Made by a program: the position numbers and the translations under genes
The notes under the pieces: generated by a model
Databases searched by the model: none
What the model saw: the letters and a program-made list of their open reading frames with translations, nothing else
Told to the model about the DNA's origin: nothing
From: an uncultured Candidatus Melainabacteria bacterium
GTDB taxonomy: Bacteria > Cyanobacteriota > Vampirovibrionia > Gastranaerophilales > Gastranaerophilaceae
Assembly: GCA_937895785.1 (NCBI GenBank)
Contig: CALBKW010000078.1
Span: 1-43,964 of the forward strand
Direction of reading: 5' to 3'
Length of the DNA stretch: 43,964 bases
Shown: positions 16,267 to 25,158 of the stretch, piece after piece
How the letters are laid out: each line of letters starts with the position of its first letter
Numbering within the stretch: position 1 is the first letter of the stretch

Positions 16267-17211
16267 ATGAGCGATGATCAAGATTTACAAGAAATTGAGG
16301 AATTGCAAGCAATTCTTCGTGAGGATTCGTCTAACTTCCAAGCTAGACGTCGCTTGGCTGTGGTTTTGTTAGATAAAGGTTTTAACGAGGAAGCATTAAA
16401 GCAGTTCCAATTCTTGATTAGCATTTTCCCTAACGATGCAGGACTTTATTACAATAAGGGTATCGTTCATGAAAAAATGCGTGATAGTGCAAAAGCAGAG
16501 CAGGCTTACCTAAAAGCAATCGAATTATCACCTGATGATACAGATTTTTATTATAACTTAGGGCTTGTTTACATTGATATGCGTGAATTTGACAAGGCAA
16601 TTGAGTGCTTTAAACGTGTATTATCAACAGATGTAGACGATTCAAATAGCTATTTCAATTTAGGACTTTGTTACGTAAAAAAAGAACAACCTGAAATTGC
16701 GAAAGTATGCTTTATGAAGGCTGTTCAACTAAACAGCAACGATATTTTTGCACATTTCCATTTAGGCTATATTTATAGAAACGAAGGAAAAATTCCTGAA
16801 GCTATCGCAGAATACAAAAAAGTTATTGAACAATCACCAAATTACAGTTGGGCATACTTTAATTTAGGCTCAATTGCCTACGACCAAGGGGATTACAACT
16901 CTGCATTGGGTTATTTGCAAAAAACACTGGAATACAATCCTCGCGACATTGAAGCGTACAAAATCATGACAAAAATTTTGTTCAAAACTGAACGCTATGA
17001 TGAGGCTTACGGTATAATGAAGGTTGCGCTAGAGGAAATTCCAGATAACGGAGATTTGTATTACGTAATGGCACAAGTTTTGAAATACAAACAAATGTGG
17101 GCAGAATACAAAGAGTGCATGACACTTGCGATGGAAAACCACGACACACTTTCAATTCAGCCTAAAGAAGTTCAAGCTGAATTAGAGAAAAATTTACCGC
17201 AAGGAGTGTAA
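16267..17211 (+). CDS. Tetratricopeptide-repeat (TPR) protein
   Basis: 314 residues made almost wholly of about seven 34-residue TPR units from residue 20 to 290, each with the helix-turn-helix spacing and conserved Gly/Ala/Pro positions (for example DFYYNLGLVYIDMREFDKAI and YFNLGSIAYDQGDY). No signal peptide or membrane segment, so it is a cytosolic scaffold. Partners are unknown. It follows accC by 52 nt but has its own promoter with the -10 box 6 nt before the ATG. A palindromic repeat follows its stop. Confidence 0.88.
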   Translation: MSDDQDLQEIEELQAILREDSSNFQARRRLAVVLLDKGFNEEALKQFQFLISIFPNDAGLYYNKGIVHEKMRDSAKAEQAYLKAIELSPDDTDFYYNLGLVYIDMREFDKAIECFKRVLSTDVDDSNSYFNLGLCYVKKEQPEIAKVCFMKAVQLNSNDIFAHFHLGYIYRNEGKIPEAIAEYKKVIEQSPNYSWAYFNLGSIAYDQGDYNSALGYLQKTLEYNPRDIEAYKIMTKILFKTERYDEAYGIMKVALEEIPDNGDLYYVMAQVLKYKQMWAEYKECMTLAMENHDTLSIQPKEVQAELEKNLPQGV

Positions 17212-17217
17212 ATTACA

Positions 17218-17319
17218 CCCAACGTTATGTCATGCTGAACTTGTTTCAGCATCTTACCAGCTATAATGTGTTAACGGAAGGTTTATAAAATCCTGAAATA
17301 AATTCAGGATGACATTGGG
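17218..17319. repeat. Palindromic REP/MITE-like intergenic repeat
   Basis: Two related palindromes in opposite orientation: ATGCTGAA-N5-TTCAGCAT (17232-17252) and ATCCTGAA-N5-TTCAGGAT (17290-17310), flanked by TGTCAT/ATGACA and outer CCCAA/TTGGG. The whole is a roughly 102-bp imperfect inverted repeat with diverged halves. Elements built on a TGTCATNCTGAA core are familiar as dispersed repeats in many bacterial genomes. It carries no coding sequence and sits between the TPR gene and proS. Confidence 0.7.
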
Positions 17320-17451
17320 ATTATATAATAAAACCTTAAGACCATAAAGACAATAGTTTGATTTATACACTTTCACTTATTATTGAGCTATTATCTTTAA
17401 AATTTTTGGCATTAAGCTTTTATAAATAATGTTTTACGCATTGTATTTTTA

Positions 17452-17460
17452 TGATAAAAT
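17452..17460 (+). promoter_or_regulatory. Possible extended -10 promoter of proS
   Basis: TGA followed by TAAAAT (an extended -10, TGnTAnAAT) 27 nt before the proS ATG, with GAGG between them as ribosome site. The -35 region is poor. Confidence 0.4.
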
Positions 17461-17487
17461 AATCTCAATTAGTGAGGATTATAAATT

Positions 17488-19227
17488 ATGAAAATGTCAA
17501 AATTGTTTGTACAAACCCTAAGAGAATTTCCAGCAGATGCTGAAGTTGTTTCTCATAAATTTTTAGTAAGAGCTGGTTATATAAGAAAATTAACTAGTGG
17601 TGTTTATAACTACTTGCCTTTAATGTGGCGTGTTTTAAGAAAAATTGAAAACATCATTAGAGAAGAATTGAACGCATCAGGCGCTCAAGAATTGTTACTT
17701 CCTGTTGTTCAACCAAGAGAACTTTGGGACGAATCAGGCAGATGGGAAGCTTATGGCAGAGAATTAGCTCGTTTCAGAGATAGACACGACCGCGAAATGT
17801 GCTTGTCACCTACTGCAGAAGAAGTTATTACAGCAGTTGCTCGTGATGGTTTGAAATCATACAAACAAATGCCTGTAAATTTATATCAATTCCAAGAAAA
17901 ATTCCGTGATGAAGTTCGTCCTCGTTTTGGCTTATTAAGAGGTCGTGAGTTTATCATGAAAGATGGATACAGTTTTGACGTTGACCAAGAAGGTTTAGAA
18001 AAAGAATACCAAAACATGGCTGATGCATATACAAGAATTTTCAAACGCTGTGGACTTGAAACAAAAATGGTTCAATCAGATTCAGGTGCTATCGGCGGTA
18101 GCGTAAGCCACGAATTTATGGTAATTACAACAACTGATGCAGGCGAAAACGATGTATTCTACTGTGATGGTTGCGATTATTCTGCAAACTCAAACCATGC
18201 AGTTTCAAAACTTCCACCAGCAGATGTTGACGGAGGCAAATTCGGTTTCAATGAAACAAAAGTTGTTGATACTCCTCAAACTCACTCAATTGAAGAACTT
18301 TGCAACTTCTTGAACATTCCTGCAACAATTATTCTAAAATGCTTAGTTTACATTGTTGATAAAAAACCTGTTCTAGCTTTAATCAGAGCTGACAAAGAAG
18401 TTGAAGAAACAAAATTAATGAACGCTGTTGGCGGTATGGATATCAGAATCGCATCAGCTCCAGAAATTGAAGAATTAATGGTAGAAAAAGGCTTTAACGC
18501 AGCAAAAGGATTTATTGGTCCTAAAGGTATGGACGGAATTACAATCATTGCCGATGAAACTGTTAAAGATATGAAAAACTTTGTTGTTGGTATCAACCAA
18601 GAAGACAAGCACATGGTTGGTGCAAACTTAGATGTTGACATTCCTCACATCGAAAAATTTGAAGATATCAGACTTGCACAAGCTGGCGAAATTTGCCCAC
18701 AATGCGGTCAACCATTAAAAGTTACAAGAGGTATCGAGGTTGGTAACATCTTCCAACTTGGTACAAAATATTCAAAACCAATGAACGCAATGTTCTTAGA
18801 TAAAAACGGTAAGGCTCAACCTTATGTAATGGGTTGTTACGGTATTGGTGTTACAAGAACTGCTGCTGCTGCAGTTGAAAGATGGCACGATGAACACGGT
18901 ATTTTATGGCCAATCCAAATTGCTCCATACCACGTTTGCGTTGTACCTTTGAACGATAAAGATGAACAACAAATGAGCGTTGCAAAAGATATTTATGCAA
19001 AACTTATGAACGCAGGTATTGAAGCTGTACTTGACGACCGTCCAGAAAGAGCTGGGGTTAAATTCAAAGATGCTGATTTAATCGGCTTCCCATTCAGAAT
19101 TACAGTTGGTAAAACAATTTCTGAAGGTCAAGTTGAGTTAAAAACACGTCAAACAGATTCAACAGAATCAATGACTCCAGAACAAGCAGTTGAAAAAGTT
19201 ATTACAAAAGTAAAGGAAGTTTTATAA
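17488..19227 (+). CDS. proS: Prolyl-tRNA synthetase (bacterial type with editing domain)
   Basis: 579 residues, a class II aminoacyl-tRNA synthetase charging tRNA-Pro. The N-terminal catalytic core includes SGVYNYLPLMWRVLRKIE and the motif 2 region FRDEVRPRFGLLRGREF. A YbaK-like insertion of about 160 residues (around 230-390) between motifs 2 and 3 clears Ala-tRNA-Pro. Motif 3 lies in GCYGIGVTRTAAAAVE. The C-terminal anticodon-binding domain is complete. GAGG precedes the ATG. The stop overlaps the next ATG by one base. Confidence 0.97.
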   Translation: MKMSKLFVQTLREFPADAEVVSHKFLVRAGYIRKLTSGVYNYLPLMWRVLRKIENIIREELNASGAQELLLPVVQPRELWDESGRWEAYGRELARFRDRHDREMCLSPTAEEVITAVARDGLKSYKQMPVNLYQFQEKFRDEVRPRFGLLRGREFIMKDGYSFDVDQEGLEKEYQNMADAYTRIFKRCGLETKMVQSDSGAIGGSVSHEFMVITTTDAGENDVFYCDGCDYSANSNHAVSKLPPADVDGGKFGFNETKVVDTPQTHSIEELCNFLNIPATIILKCLVYIVDKKPVLALIRADKEVEETKLMNAVGGMDIRIASAPEIEELMVEKGFNAAKGFIGPKGMDGITIIADETVKDMKNFVVGINQEDKHMVGANLDVDIPHIEKFEDIRLAQAGEICPQCGQPLKVTRGIEVGNIFQLGTKYSKPMNAMFLDKNGKAQPYVMGCYGIGVTRTAAAAVERWHDEHGILWPIQIAPYHVCVVPLNDKDEQQMSVAKDIYAKLMNAGIEAVLDDRPERAGVKFKDADLIGFPFRITVGKTISEGQVELKTRQTDSTESMTPEQAVEKVITKVKEVL

Positions 19228-19556
19228 TGAGCGATTGCATTTTTTGTAAAATAATCAATAAAGAAATCCCTTCAAACTTTGTTTATGAAGATGATGCAGT
19301 AATTGCGATTAACGACCTTAATCCACAAGCAGACACTCACATTTTAGTAATCCCTAAAACTCACGTTGCATCATTGGCAGAGCTTGAAGACGAAGAATTA
19401 ATGGTTAAACTTTTAAAAGGCGTTAAAGCAACCGCTAAAAAACTTGGTTTAACTGATTACAGAACAATTATGAACACAGGTAAAGGTGCAGGACAAACTG
19501 TTTTCCACCTACACGTACACATTTTGGCTGGCAAATTAACTGAAAAATTAGGCTAA
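19227..19556 (+). CDS. HIT-family nucleotide-binding protein
   Basis: 109 residues, typical of bacterial HIT (HINT-like) proteins. CIFCKIINKEIPS is the conserved start and FHLHVHILAG holds the histidine triad, the catalytic motif for hydrolysing nucleoside phosphoramidates or related adenylyl compounds. It overlaps proS by one base, so the two are co-translated; a housekeeping role in removing aminoacyl-adenylate by-products would fit but is inference. Confidence 0.93.
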   Translation: MSDCIFCKIINKEIPSNFVYEDDAVIAINDLNPQADTHILVIPKTHVASLAELEDEELMVKLLKGVKATAKKLGLTDYRTIMNTGKGAGQTVFHLHVHILAGKLTEKLG

Positions 19557-19597
19557 AAACTCACTAAACATTACTCCAAAATAAGAGGTAGAAATTT

Positions 19598-20443
19598 ATG
19601 GCAGACGAACAAAAATATTATAGAGAAACAACACCATCAGGATTTGGTATCGCGATTAAAATCAAAGATGTGTTGTTTTCAACTGAATCAAAATACCAAA
19701 AAATTGAAGTTTTAGATTCAGAATCTTCTCTAGGTAAAATCTTAACCCTAAACGGTTTAATGTTCGTTACAGAAGGCGATGCATATCATTACAATGAAAT
19801 GATTTCTCATGTTCCAATGATTAGTCACCCTTGCCCTAAAAATGTTTTAATTATCGGCGGTGGTACTGGCGCATCTACTCACGAAGTTTTGAAACACAAC
19901 ACTGTTGAGAAAGTTGTCGTTGTTGATATTGACGAAGAAGTTGTAAACACTTGCAAAAAATATTTACCAAAAATTGCAAGCGGACTTGACGATCCAAAAG
20001 TTCAAGTTGAAATTGCTAACGCCTTTGAATACATAAAAGATACTGATATGAAATTCGACGTAATTCTTATCACATCTCCAGACCCTCTAGGTCCTGGAGT
20101 TGGCGAATATACAAGCGAAGTTTACGACAACTTAAAAAGAGTTCTAAACGACGACGGCATAATCGTTATGCAATCAGAAAGTCCCGTTGCAAACGTTGAA
20201 AAAAGTAAAAAATTATACGAAAGTCTATTAAAAGTTTTCAAAATCGTAAAAACTTATACATCACCTGTTCCAACATACCCAGGAAGTTGCTGGGCTTGGG
20301 CATATTGCTCTCAAACAGTTGAACCTTTAAAAAATATTGACGAAAAACGATACGAAGAAGTCGTTAGCCAATGTAAATTGTTCAACAAAAAATATGCACA
20401 ACAACGTTTTGAACAAGAAACAATTTTAGACGAATTGTTATAA
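19598..20443 (+). CDS. Spermidine-synthase-like protein lacking key active-site residues (copy A)
   Basis: 281 residues with the full SpeE architecture: a small N-terminal beta domain followed by a Rossmann methyltransferase-like fold. It is clearly homologous along its whole length to the next gene. In place of the GGGDGG Asp it has Thr (T90, GGGTGAS); the catalytic-Asp position before SPDP is Thr (T159); and the YHEM histidine is Asn (N66). Intact enzymes use these residues for the aminopropyl donor and for deprotonating putrescine. It is therefore probably not a normal spermidine synthase: perhaps a pseudoenzyme partner of copy B or an enzyme with another substrate. GAGGT precedes the ATG. 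Confidence 0.85.
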   Translation: MADEQKYYRETTPSGFGIAIKIKDVLFSTESKYQKIEVLDSESSLGKILTLNGLMFVTEGDAYHYNEMISHVPMISHPCPKNVLIIGGGTGASTHEVLKHNTVEKVVVVDIDEEVVNTCKKYLPKIASGLDDPKVQVEIANAFEYIKDTDMKFDVILITSPDPLGPGVGEYTSEVYDNLKRVLNDDGIIVMQSESPVANVEKSKKLYESLLKVFKIVKTYTSPVPTYPGSCWAWAYCSQTVEPLKNIDEKRYEEVVSQCKLFNKKYAQQRFEQETILDELL

Positions 20444-20451
20444 GGAGCTTT

Positions 20452-21300
20452 ATGCAAGACGACGAACAACTGTACTATCAAGAATTTACACCATCTGGAT
20501 ATGGTATCTCTATCAAGGTTAAAAAAGTTTTGTTTTCAGAAGAATCGGAGTTTCAAAAAATTGAAGTTTTAGACTCAGACTCAAAATTAGGTAAAATTTT
20601 AACCTTGGACGACTTAATGGTGGCAACAGAAGGTGATGAATATTTTTATCACGAAATGATTGTACATATTCCAATGCTTAACCACCCTTGCCCTAAAGAC
20701 ATCTTAATCATTGGCGGTGGTGACGGCGGAACAGTTAGGGAAGTGTTTAAACACAACACTGTTAAACACGTAACACTTTGTGAGATTGACAAGGAAGTTG
20801 TTGCAACCTCTAAAAAGTTCTTTCCAACACTTTCTTGCGAATTTGACAATCCAAAATTAGAAATAATTTACGAAAACGCAATTGAATTTATTAAAGATAA
20901 GAAAAACAGCTATGATGTAGTTTTATTAGACACTCCAGACCCATTAAGTTTGGGCGTTGGCTTGTTTACGGAAGAGTTTTACAAAAATGTTCGTGATTCT
21001 TTAAAAGAAGGCGGAATTATGGTAACTCAATCAGAAAGCCCCGTTGCGCTTGAAGAAGAAATTAAAGAGATGTATACAATGCTTAAAAATGCGTTTCCAA
21101 TCGTAAGCACTTATACCTCTGTAATTCCGACATACCCTGGGGGCTATTGGGCTTGGGCATTCTGTTCAAAAGACGTTGAACCGCTTTCATTTATCGACGA
21201 AAAACGAGCAGAAGAAATTACGCAAAAGTGTAAGATTTATAACCTAAATTACCACAAGGCTTGCTACGCCTTGCCAACCTTCTTAGATGAATTGAAATAA
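20452..21300 (+). CDS. speE: Spermidine synthase (copy B, active-site residues intact)
   Basis: 282 residues. It would transfer aminopropyl groups from decarboxylated S-adenosylmethionine to putrescine or a related amine. GGGDGGTVREV (D91), CEID (E111), LDTPDP (catalytic D160, D163) and YHEM (H68) are all present. It begins 8 nt after copy A with AAGGAG as ribosome site, so the pair is co-expressed. A terminator follows. No decarboxylase gene for S-adenosylmethionine (speD) or for arginine/ornithine is nearby. Confidence 0.9.
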   Translation: MQDDEQLYYQEFTPSGYGISIKVKKVLFSEESEFQKIEVLDSDSKLGKILTLDDLMVATEGDEYFYHEMIVHIPMLNHPCPKDILIIGGGDGGTVREVFKHNTVKHVTLCEIDKEVVATSKKFFPTLSCEFDNPKLEIIYENAIEFIKDKKNSYDVVLLDTPDPLSLGVGLFTEEFYKNVRDSLKEGGIMVTQSESPVALEEEIKEMYTMLKNAFPIVSTYTSVIPTYPGGYWAWAFCSKDVEPLSFIDEKRAEEITQKCKIYNLNYHKACYALPTFLDELK

Positions 21301-21329
21301 AAAAAACTTTATGTCACGCAACATAATAT

Positions 21330-21356
21330 ACTTAGTTACAAATGTAACTAAGTTTT
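21330..21356 (+). terminator. Intrinsic terminator after the speE pair
   Basis: ACTTAGTTAC / GTAACTAAGT, a perfect 10-bp stem with loop AAAT, followed by TTTAAATACATTTCTTTTT. It lies 29 nt past the stop of copy B. Confidence 0.75.
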
Positions 21357-21476
21357 AAATACATTTCTTTTTGTCCGAAAAACCTACTTTTTCTTCTTAC
21401 TTTTTCATTCTGAACCATTTTTTAAAAATATTCAAGATAATTTCAAAAAAATAGTGTATATTACGTATATTTGGTG

Positions 21477-21488
21477 TAAAATTTTCTT
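21477..21488 (+). promoter_or_regulatory. -10 box close to the murF start, suggesting a leaderless transcript
   Basis: TGTAAAAT with hexamer TAAAAT at 21477-21482, then 6 nt to the ATG. No ribosome site is visible. The -35 region is poor. Confidence 0.45.
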
Positions 21489-22829
21489 ATGAAATTCACA
21501 ACTGAAGAATTAATTTTTGCAACCGGTGCAAAAGTATTAAAAAATAACACAAAAACTGAATTATTCTCTATTTCAACCGATACAAGAACCATTAAATCTG
21601 AAAATGTTTATATCGGTTTGAAGGGTGAATCTTTTGACGGCGAAAACTTTATAGACAAAGCCGTTGAAGCAGGCGCAAGAGCTTATTTTACAACAAAAGG
21701 AACTGTTTTAGACAATGCAGAATTGATTTTGCAAGTTCCTGACCCTATGATTGCATATTTGCAACTTGCAAACCTATATTTAAACAAGGTTTCGCCAAAA
21801 GTTATCGCACTTACAGGAAGTTCTGGAAAAACTACAACAAAAGAAATGCTTACAAGCGTTTGCAAACAAGCCTTCAGAACTCATGCGACACCACTAAACC
21901 ACAACAACGAAGTTGGTTTTTGCCAAACAATTCTTTCAATGCCAACAGACACGCAAGTTTTAATCCTTGAAATGGGCATGAGAGGTTTAGGCGAAATTGA
22001 ACTTCTTTCAAAATATTCACACCCTGATATTACGATTATCACTAACGTTGGAACTTCCCACATCGGACGTTTAGGAAGCAGAGAAAATATTGCAAAAGCA
22101 AAATGTGAAATCTGCAAATATCAAAAAGAAGACGGCTGTTTTATTGCACACGACAGCGATTTAATTAGACAAACCGTTGAATTTAAGGGTGAAAAGATTT
22201 ATTTTTCAATCAAAGACGTTGAATTTATTGAAAAACAAATCGGCAAAACAAAATTTGAATACAAAGATGAAGAGTATCAATTAAACATTGAGGGAGATTA
22301 CAACGTTGAAAACTCGCTTGCTGTAATTGAAGCAGGTTTGCAACTAGAAATGAATCCTGACGATATTAGAAACGGCTTAAAAGCTTATGCTCCAATTGAA
22401 AAACGTTGGCAAATCGAAAAAGTTGGTGAATATCAAGTTATAAATGATGCTTACAACGCAAACCCAGACTCTATGAAAGCCGCTCTATCAACAGTTTTAG
22501 AGCTTTACCCAAAAGCAACCCTTGTTTTAGGTAACATGGGCGAACTTGGAACAGATGAAGAATTTTATCACCAAGAAATTGGTAATTTTATTATAAGCAA
22601 ATTGACTGAAAACAACGACATTCGAGTAATTACAGTTGGAAATTTAGCAAAGAAAATTGCTGAAAAAGTTGCTGAAAATGGTATTGAAACAGCATCTTTT
22701 GAAAACAACTGCCAAGCAACTCGATACATTCTTGAAAATGTTGAAAAAAATTCAACAATATTTTTAAAAGCCTCACGTTCTATGAAATTTGAGGAAATTT
22801 TAAATGAACTTAAAGGAGAAATCTCATGA
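21489..22829 (+). CDS. murF: UDP-MurNAc-tripeptide-D-Ala-D-Ala ligase
   Basis: 446 residues. It adds D-Ala-D-Ala to the UDP-MurNAc tripeptide in cytosolic peptidoglycan precursor synthesis. The Mur-ligase ATP loop TGSSGKTTTKEML, the HNNEVGFCQT segment typical of MurF, and the C-terminal NDAYNANPDSMKAAL are present. MurE, often upstream, is absent; a terminator and promoter precede instead, so murF opens this cluster. It overlaps mraY by 4 nt (ATGA). Confidence 0.96.
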   Translation: MKFTTEELIFATGAKVLKNNTKTELFSISTDTRTIKSENVYIGLKGESFDGENFIDKAVEAGARAYFTTKGTVLDNAELILQVPDPMIAYLQLANLYLNKVSPKVIALTGSSGKTTTKEMLTSVCKQAFRTHATPLNHNNEVGFCQTILSMPTDTQVLILEMGMRGLGEIELLSKYSHPDITIITNVGTSHIGRLGSRENIAKAKCEICKYQKEDGCFIAHDSDLIRQTVEFKGEKIYFSIKDVEFIEKQIGKTKFEYKDEEYQLNIEGDYNVENSLAVIEAGLQLEMNPDDIRNGLKAYAPIEKRWQIEKVGEYQVINDAYNANPDSMKAALSTVLELYPKATLVLGNMGELGTDEEFYHQEIGNFIISKLTENNDIRVITVGNLAKKIAEKVAENGIETASFENNCQATRYILENVEKNSTIFLKASRSMKFEEILNELKGEIS

Positions 22830-23806
22830 TAATGTTATCAATCGCTTTTATTTTAGGCTTGATTTTATGCCTATTATTCGGCGTTCCATACATTGATTTT
22901 CTACAAAAAAGAACAATCGGACAATATGTTTTAGACCTTGCACCAGAAGCTCACAAGAAAAAACAAGGTACTCCAACAACAGGTGGTATCTTCATTGTAG
23001 GTGCAATCGTTTTGGCATCTGTAATTGTTTTAGCACTTGACCAAAGATTGAACTCTTTTGGATTTATCATCTTAATCACTTTGTTCTTCTACACTTTAGC
23101 TGGTTTTCAAGATGATTATTTAAAAATTAAGGGTAAAGAAAATCAAGGCTTAACTCCTCGTGGAAAATTAATCAGACAAATTGTTATCGCATTTTTGCCT
23201 GCAATCTTCATTCCGCTTTGTGGAGAACAATTTACAAGAATTTCTTTTGGATATCACTACATTGATTTAATGTGGTTGTACCCATTTTTTGCCGTATTCA
23301 TTATCATCGGCGCATCAAACGCTTTCAATTTAACTGACGGCTTAGATGGACTTGCATCAAGTTGTGGAGTTCCGTCATTTTTAGCTTGTGCCTTTGTTGC
23401 TGGAATTAACGGCTATATGGAAGTTGCAATCATTGCGGCAGCAACTGCTGGTGCTTTAGTTGGTTTCTTGAAATACAACAAACCAAAAGCTCAAGTATTT
23501 ATGGGTGATACAGGTTCATTGGCATTAGGCGGTTTGCTTGGTACACTAGCAGTAATGGGCAAATTTGAACTTTTACTTGTAATCATTGCATTAATGTTCA
23601 TTATCGAAACATTATCAGTAATTATTCAAGTTACAAGTTTTAAATTAACAGGAAAAAGAGTGTTCAAAATGGCACCAATTCATCACCATTTTGAACTTTT
23701 AGGTTGGAGCGAAAAAAGAATTGTTGTAACTTTCGCAATTTGTTCAACAATCTTCTCATTAATCGCTGTAATCCTTGCATATCTATATTTTAGAGGACTT
23801 ATTTAG
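22826..23806 (+). CDS. mraY: Phospho-N-acetylmuramoyl-pentapeptide transferase
   Basis: 326 residues with about ten membrane helices. It attaches phospho-MurNAc-pentapeptide to undecaprenyl phosphate, forming lipid I at the inner membrane. The catalytic motifs are visible: FQDDYLK, NLTDGLDGLA, MGDTGSLALGG and the HHHFELLGW loop. It is somewhat shorter than the E. coli enzyme (360) but complete. AAAGGAG lies inside the end of murF, and murD starts 2 nt after its stop. Confidence 0.97.
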   Translation: MIMLSIAFILGLILCLLFGVPYIDFLQKRTIGQYVLDLAPEAHKKKQGTPTTGGIFIVGAIVLASVIVLALDQRLNSFGFIILITLFFYTLAGFQDDYLKIKGKENQGLTPRGKLIRQIVIAFLPAIFIPLCGEQFTRISFGYHYIDLMWLYPFFAVFIIIGASNAFNLTDGLDGLASSCGVPSFLACAFVAGINGYMEVAIIAAATAGALVGFLKYNKPKAQVFMGDTGSLALGGLLGTLAVMGKFELLLVIIALMFIIETLSVIIQVTSFKLTGKRVFKMAPIHHHFELLGWSEKRIVVTFAICSTIFSLIAVILAYLYFRGLI

Positions 23807-23808
23807 TA

Positions 23809-25158
23809 ATGAAAAAGAACTGGTTTGAAAAAAAAGTATTAATTTTAGGATTGTCTAAAAGTGGCATAGCTGCAGCAAAATACCTAAGCGAAAAATGCGC
23901 AGATGTTTATATCACTGAAGCTAGAGAAGAAAAAGACTCTGATAAAGCACTCTTAGAAGAACTTAAAGCACTAGACATCAAGGTTGAAATGGGCGGACAT
24001 AGTGACGAGTTCATTAAAGATAGCTATCTTGCAATAGCAAGCCCTGGAATCCCTCCTCGTAGCGAACTTTTCAAACGTGTTAAAGAGGCTAATGTGCCTA
24101 TTATTTCTGAAATTGAACTTGCGTTCAAAGAAAGTTTAAAACCTTTCATCGCAATTACAGGTACAAACGGAAAAACAACAACAACAGCACTTACAGCTCA
24201 TATTTTACAAAAAGAATTTAAAGCTGAGCCTTGCGGAAACTATGGTGTTCCTCCTTGTTCATTGTTAGACAAAGATGTTGACTATTTTGTTTGCGAAGTT
24301 AGTTCATTCCAATTAGAAACAAGTAATGCATTTCAACCTCAAATCTCTTGTTGGTTGAACTTTACACCTGATCATATTGATTGGCACGAAGGTTTAGAAA
24401 ACTACTTCAATGCAAAAGCAAAAATATTTAAATTCCCTCAAAACCCTGCATTTGCAGTATTTAACGGAGCTGACGAAAGATTGTTAGAATTTTCTAAAAC
24501 TTGCCCATCAACTGTATTCATTTTTGACAAAAAAATGGAAGACAATTGCTGTTACATAGAAAACGACACCATTTATTACTGCAGAAATAAAAAAACAGAA
24601 GAAATTATTACATTAAAAGATTGTCCGCTAATCGGTCATCACAACTACCAAAACGTAATGTGTTCAATCATTGTAGCTAAAATTGAAGGTATTGAAAACA
24701 ATGAAATCAGAGATGCAATTATGTCTTTCAAAGTTCCAGAACACAGATTGGAATACGTTACAAAGATTGGTAAAACTGAATTTTACAATGATTCAAAAGC
24801 TACAAACCCTGAATCTGCAATTGTTGCAATTAATTCTTTCAATGACAAAGATGTAGTTTTAATCGCTGGCGGTCGTGACAAAAATACAGATTTAAAAGAG
24901 TTCTGTGACTCAATTAACAAACACATCAAAACAGTTATTTTAATTGGAGAAGCAGGCAAACGTTTTGAAGAAAATTTAAAACAAAACGGATTTAAAAATA
25001 TTATTTTTGAAGAAACTATGCAAAGTGCAATTGATAAAGGTTTAAGCCTAAATCCAGATGTAGTATTGCTTTCGCCAGCTTGTGCAAGTTTCGATATGTT
25101 CACAGGCTACGAAGAACGAGGAAAAGTATTCAAAGAATATGTCTTATCAAAAGTATAA
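23809..25158 (+). CDS. murD: UDP-MurNAc-L-alanine:D-glutamate ligase
   Basis: 449 residues. It adds D-Glu to UDP-MurNAc-L-Ala. The N-terminal Rossmann-like domain starts KVLILGLSKSGIAAAKYL, the ATP loop is ITGTNGKTTTTAL, and the C-terminal domain carries FYNDSKATNPESA and the LSPACASFDMF segment characteristic of MurD. The ftsW start lies 20 nt inside its end, consistent with translational coupling. Confidence 0.97.
   Translation: MKKNWFEKKVLILGLSKSGIAAAKYLSEKCADVYITEAREEKDSDKALLEELKALDIKVEMGGHSDEFIKDSYLAIASPGIPPRSELFKRVKEANVPIISEIELAFKESLKPFIAITGTNGKTTTTALTAHILQKEFKAEPCGNYGVPPCSLLDKDVDYFVCEVSSFQLETSNAFQPQISCWLNFTPDHIDWHEGLENYFNAKAKIFKFPQNPAFAVFNGADERLLEFSKTCPSTVFIFDKKMEDNCCYIENDTIYYCRNKKTEEIITLKDCPLIGHHNYQNVMCSIIVAKIEGIENNEIRDAIMSFKVPEHRLEYVTKIGKTEFYNDSKATNPESAIVAINSFNDKDVVLIAGGRDKNTDLKEFCDSINKHIKTVILIGEAGKRFEENLKQNGFKNIIFEETMQSAIDKGLSLNPDVVLLSPACASFDMFTGYEERGKVFKEYVLSKV

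Noticed and set aside
17290..17310. Second palindrome as an intrinsic terminator of the TPR gene
   Set aside because: It is not followed by a T-run and is one half of a larger inverted repeat.
19598..21300. The two SpeE genes as one frameshifted fusion or recent duplication
   Set aside because: Both are full length with separate ribosome sites and differ at many positions, so the duplication is old and both are intact.
25082..25138. Longer FtsW with an N-terminal extension
   Set aside because: It would overlap murD by 77 nt and start with a sequence that is murD out of frame; the ATG at 25139 gives the normal FtsW length.
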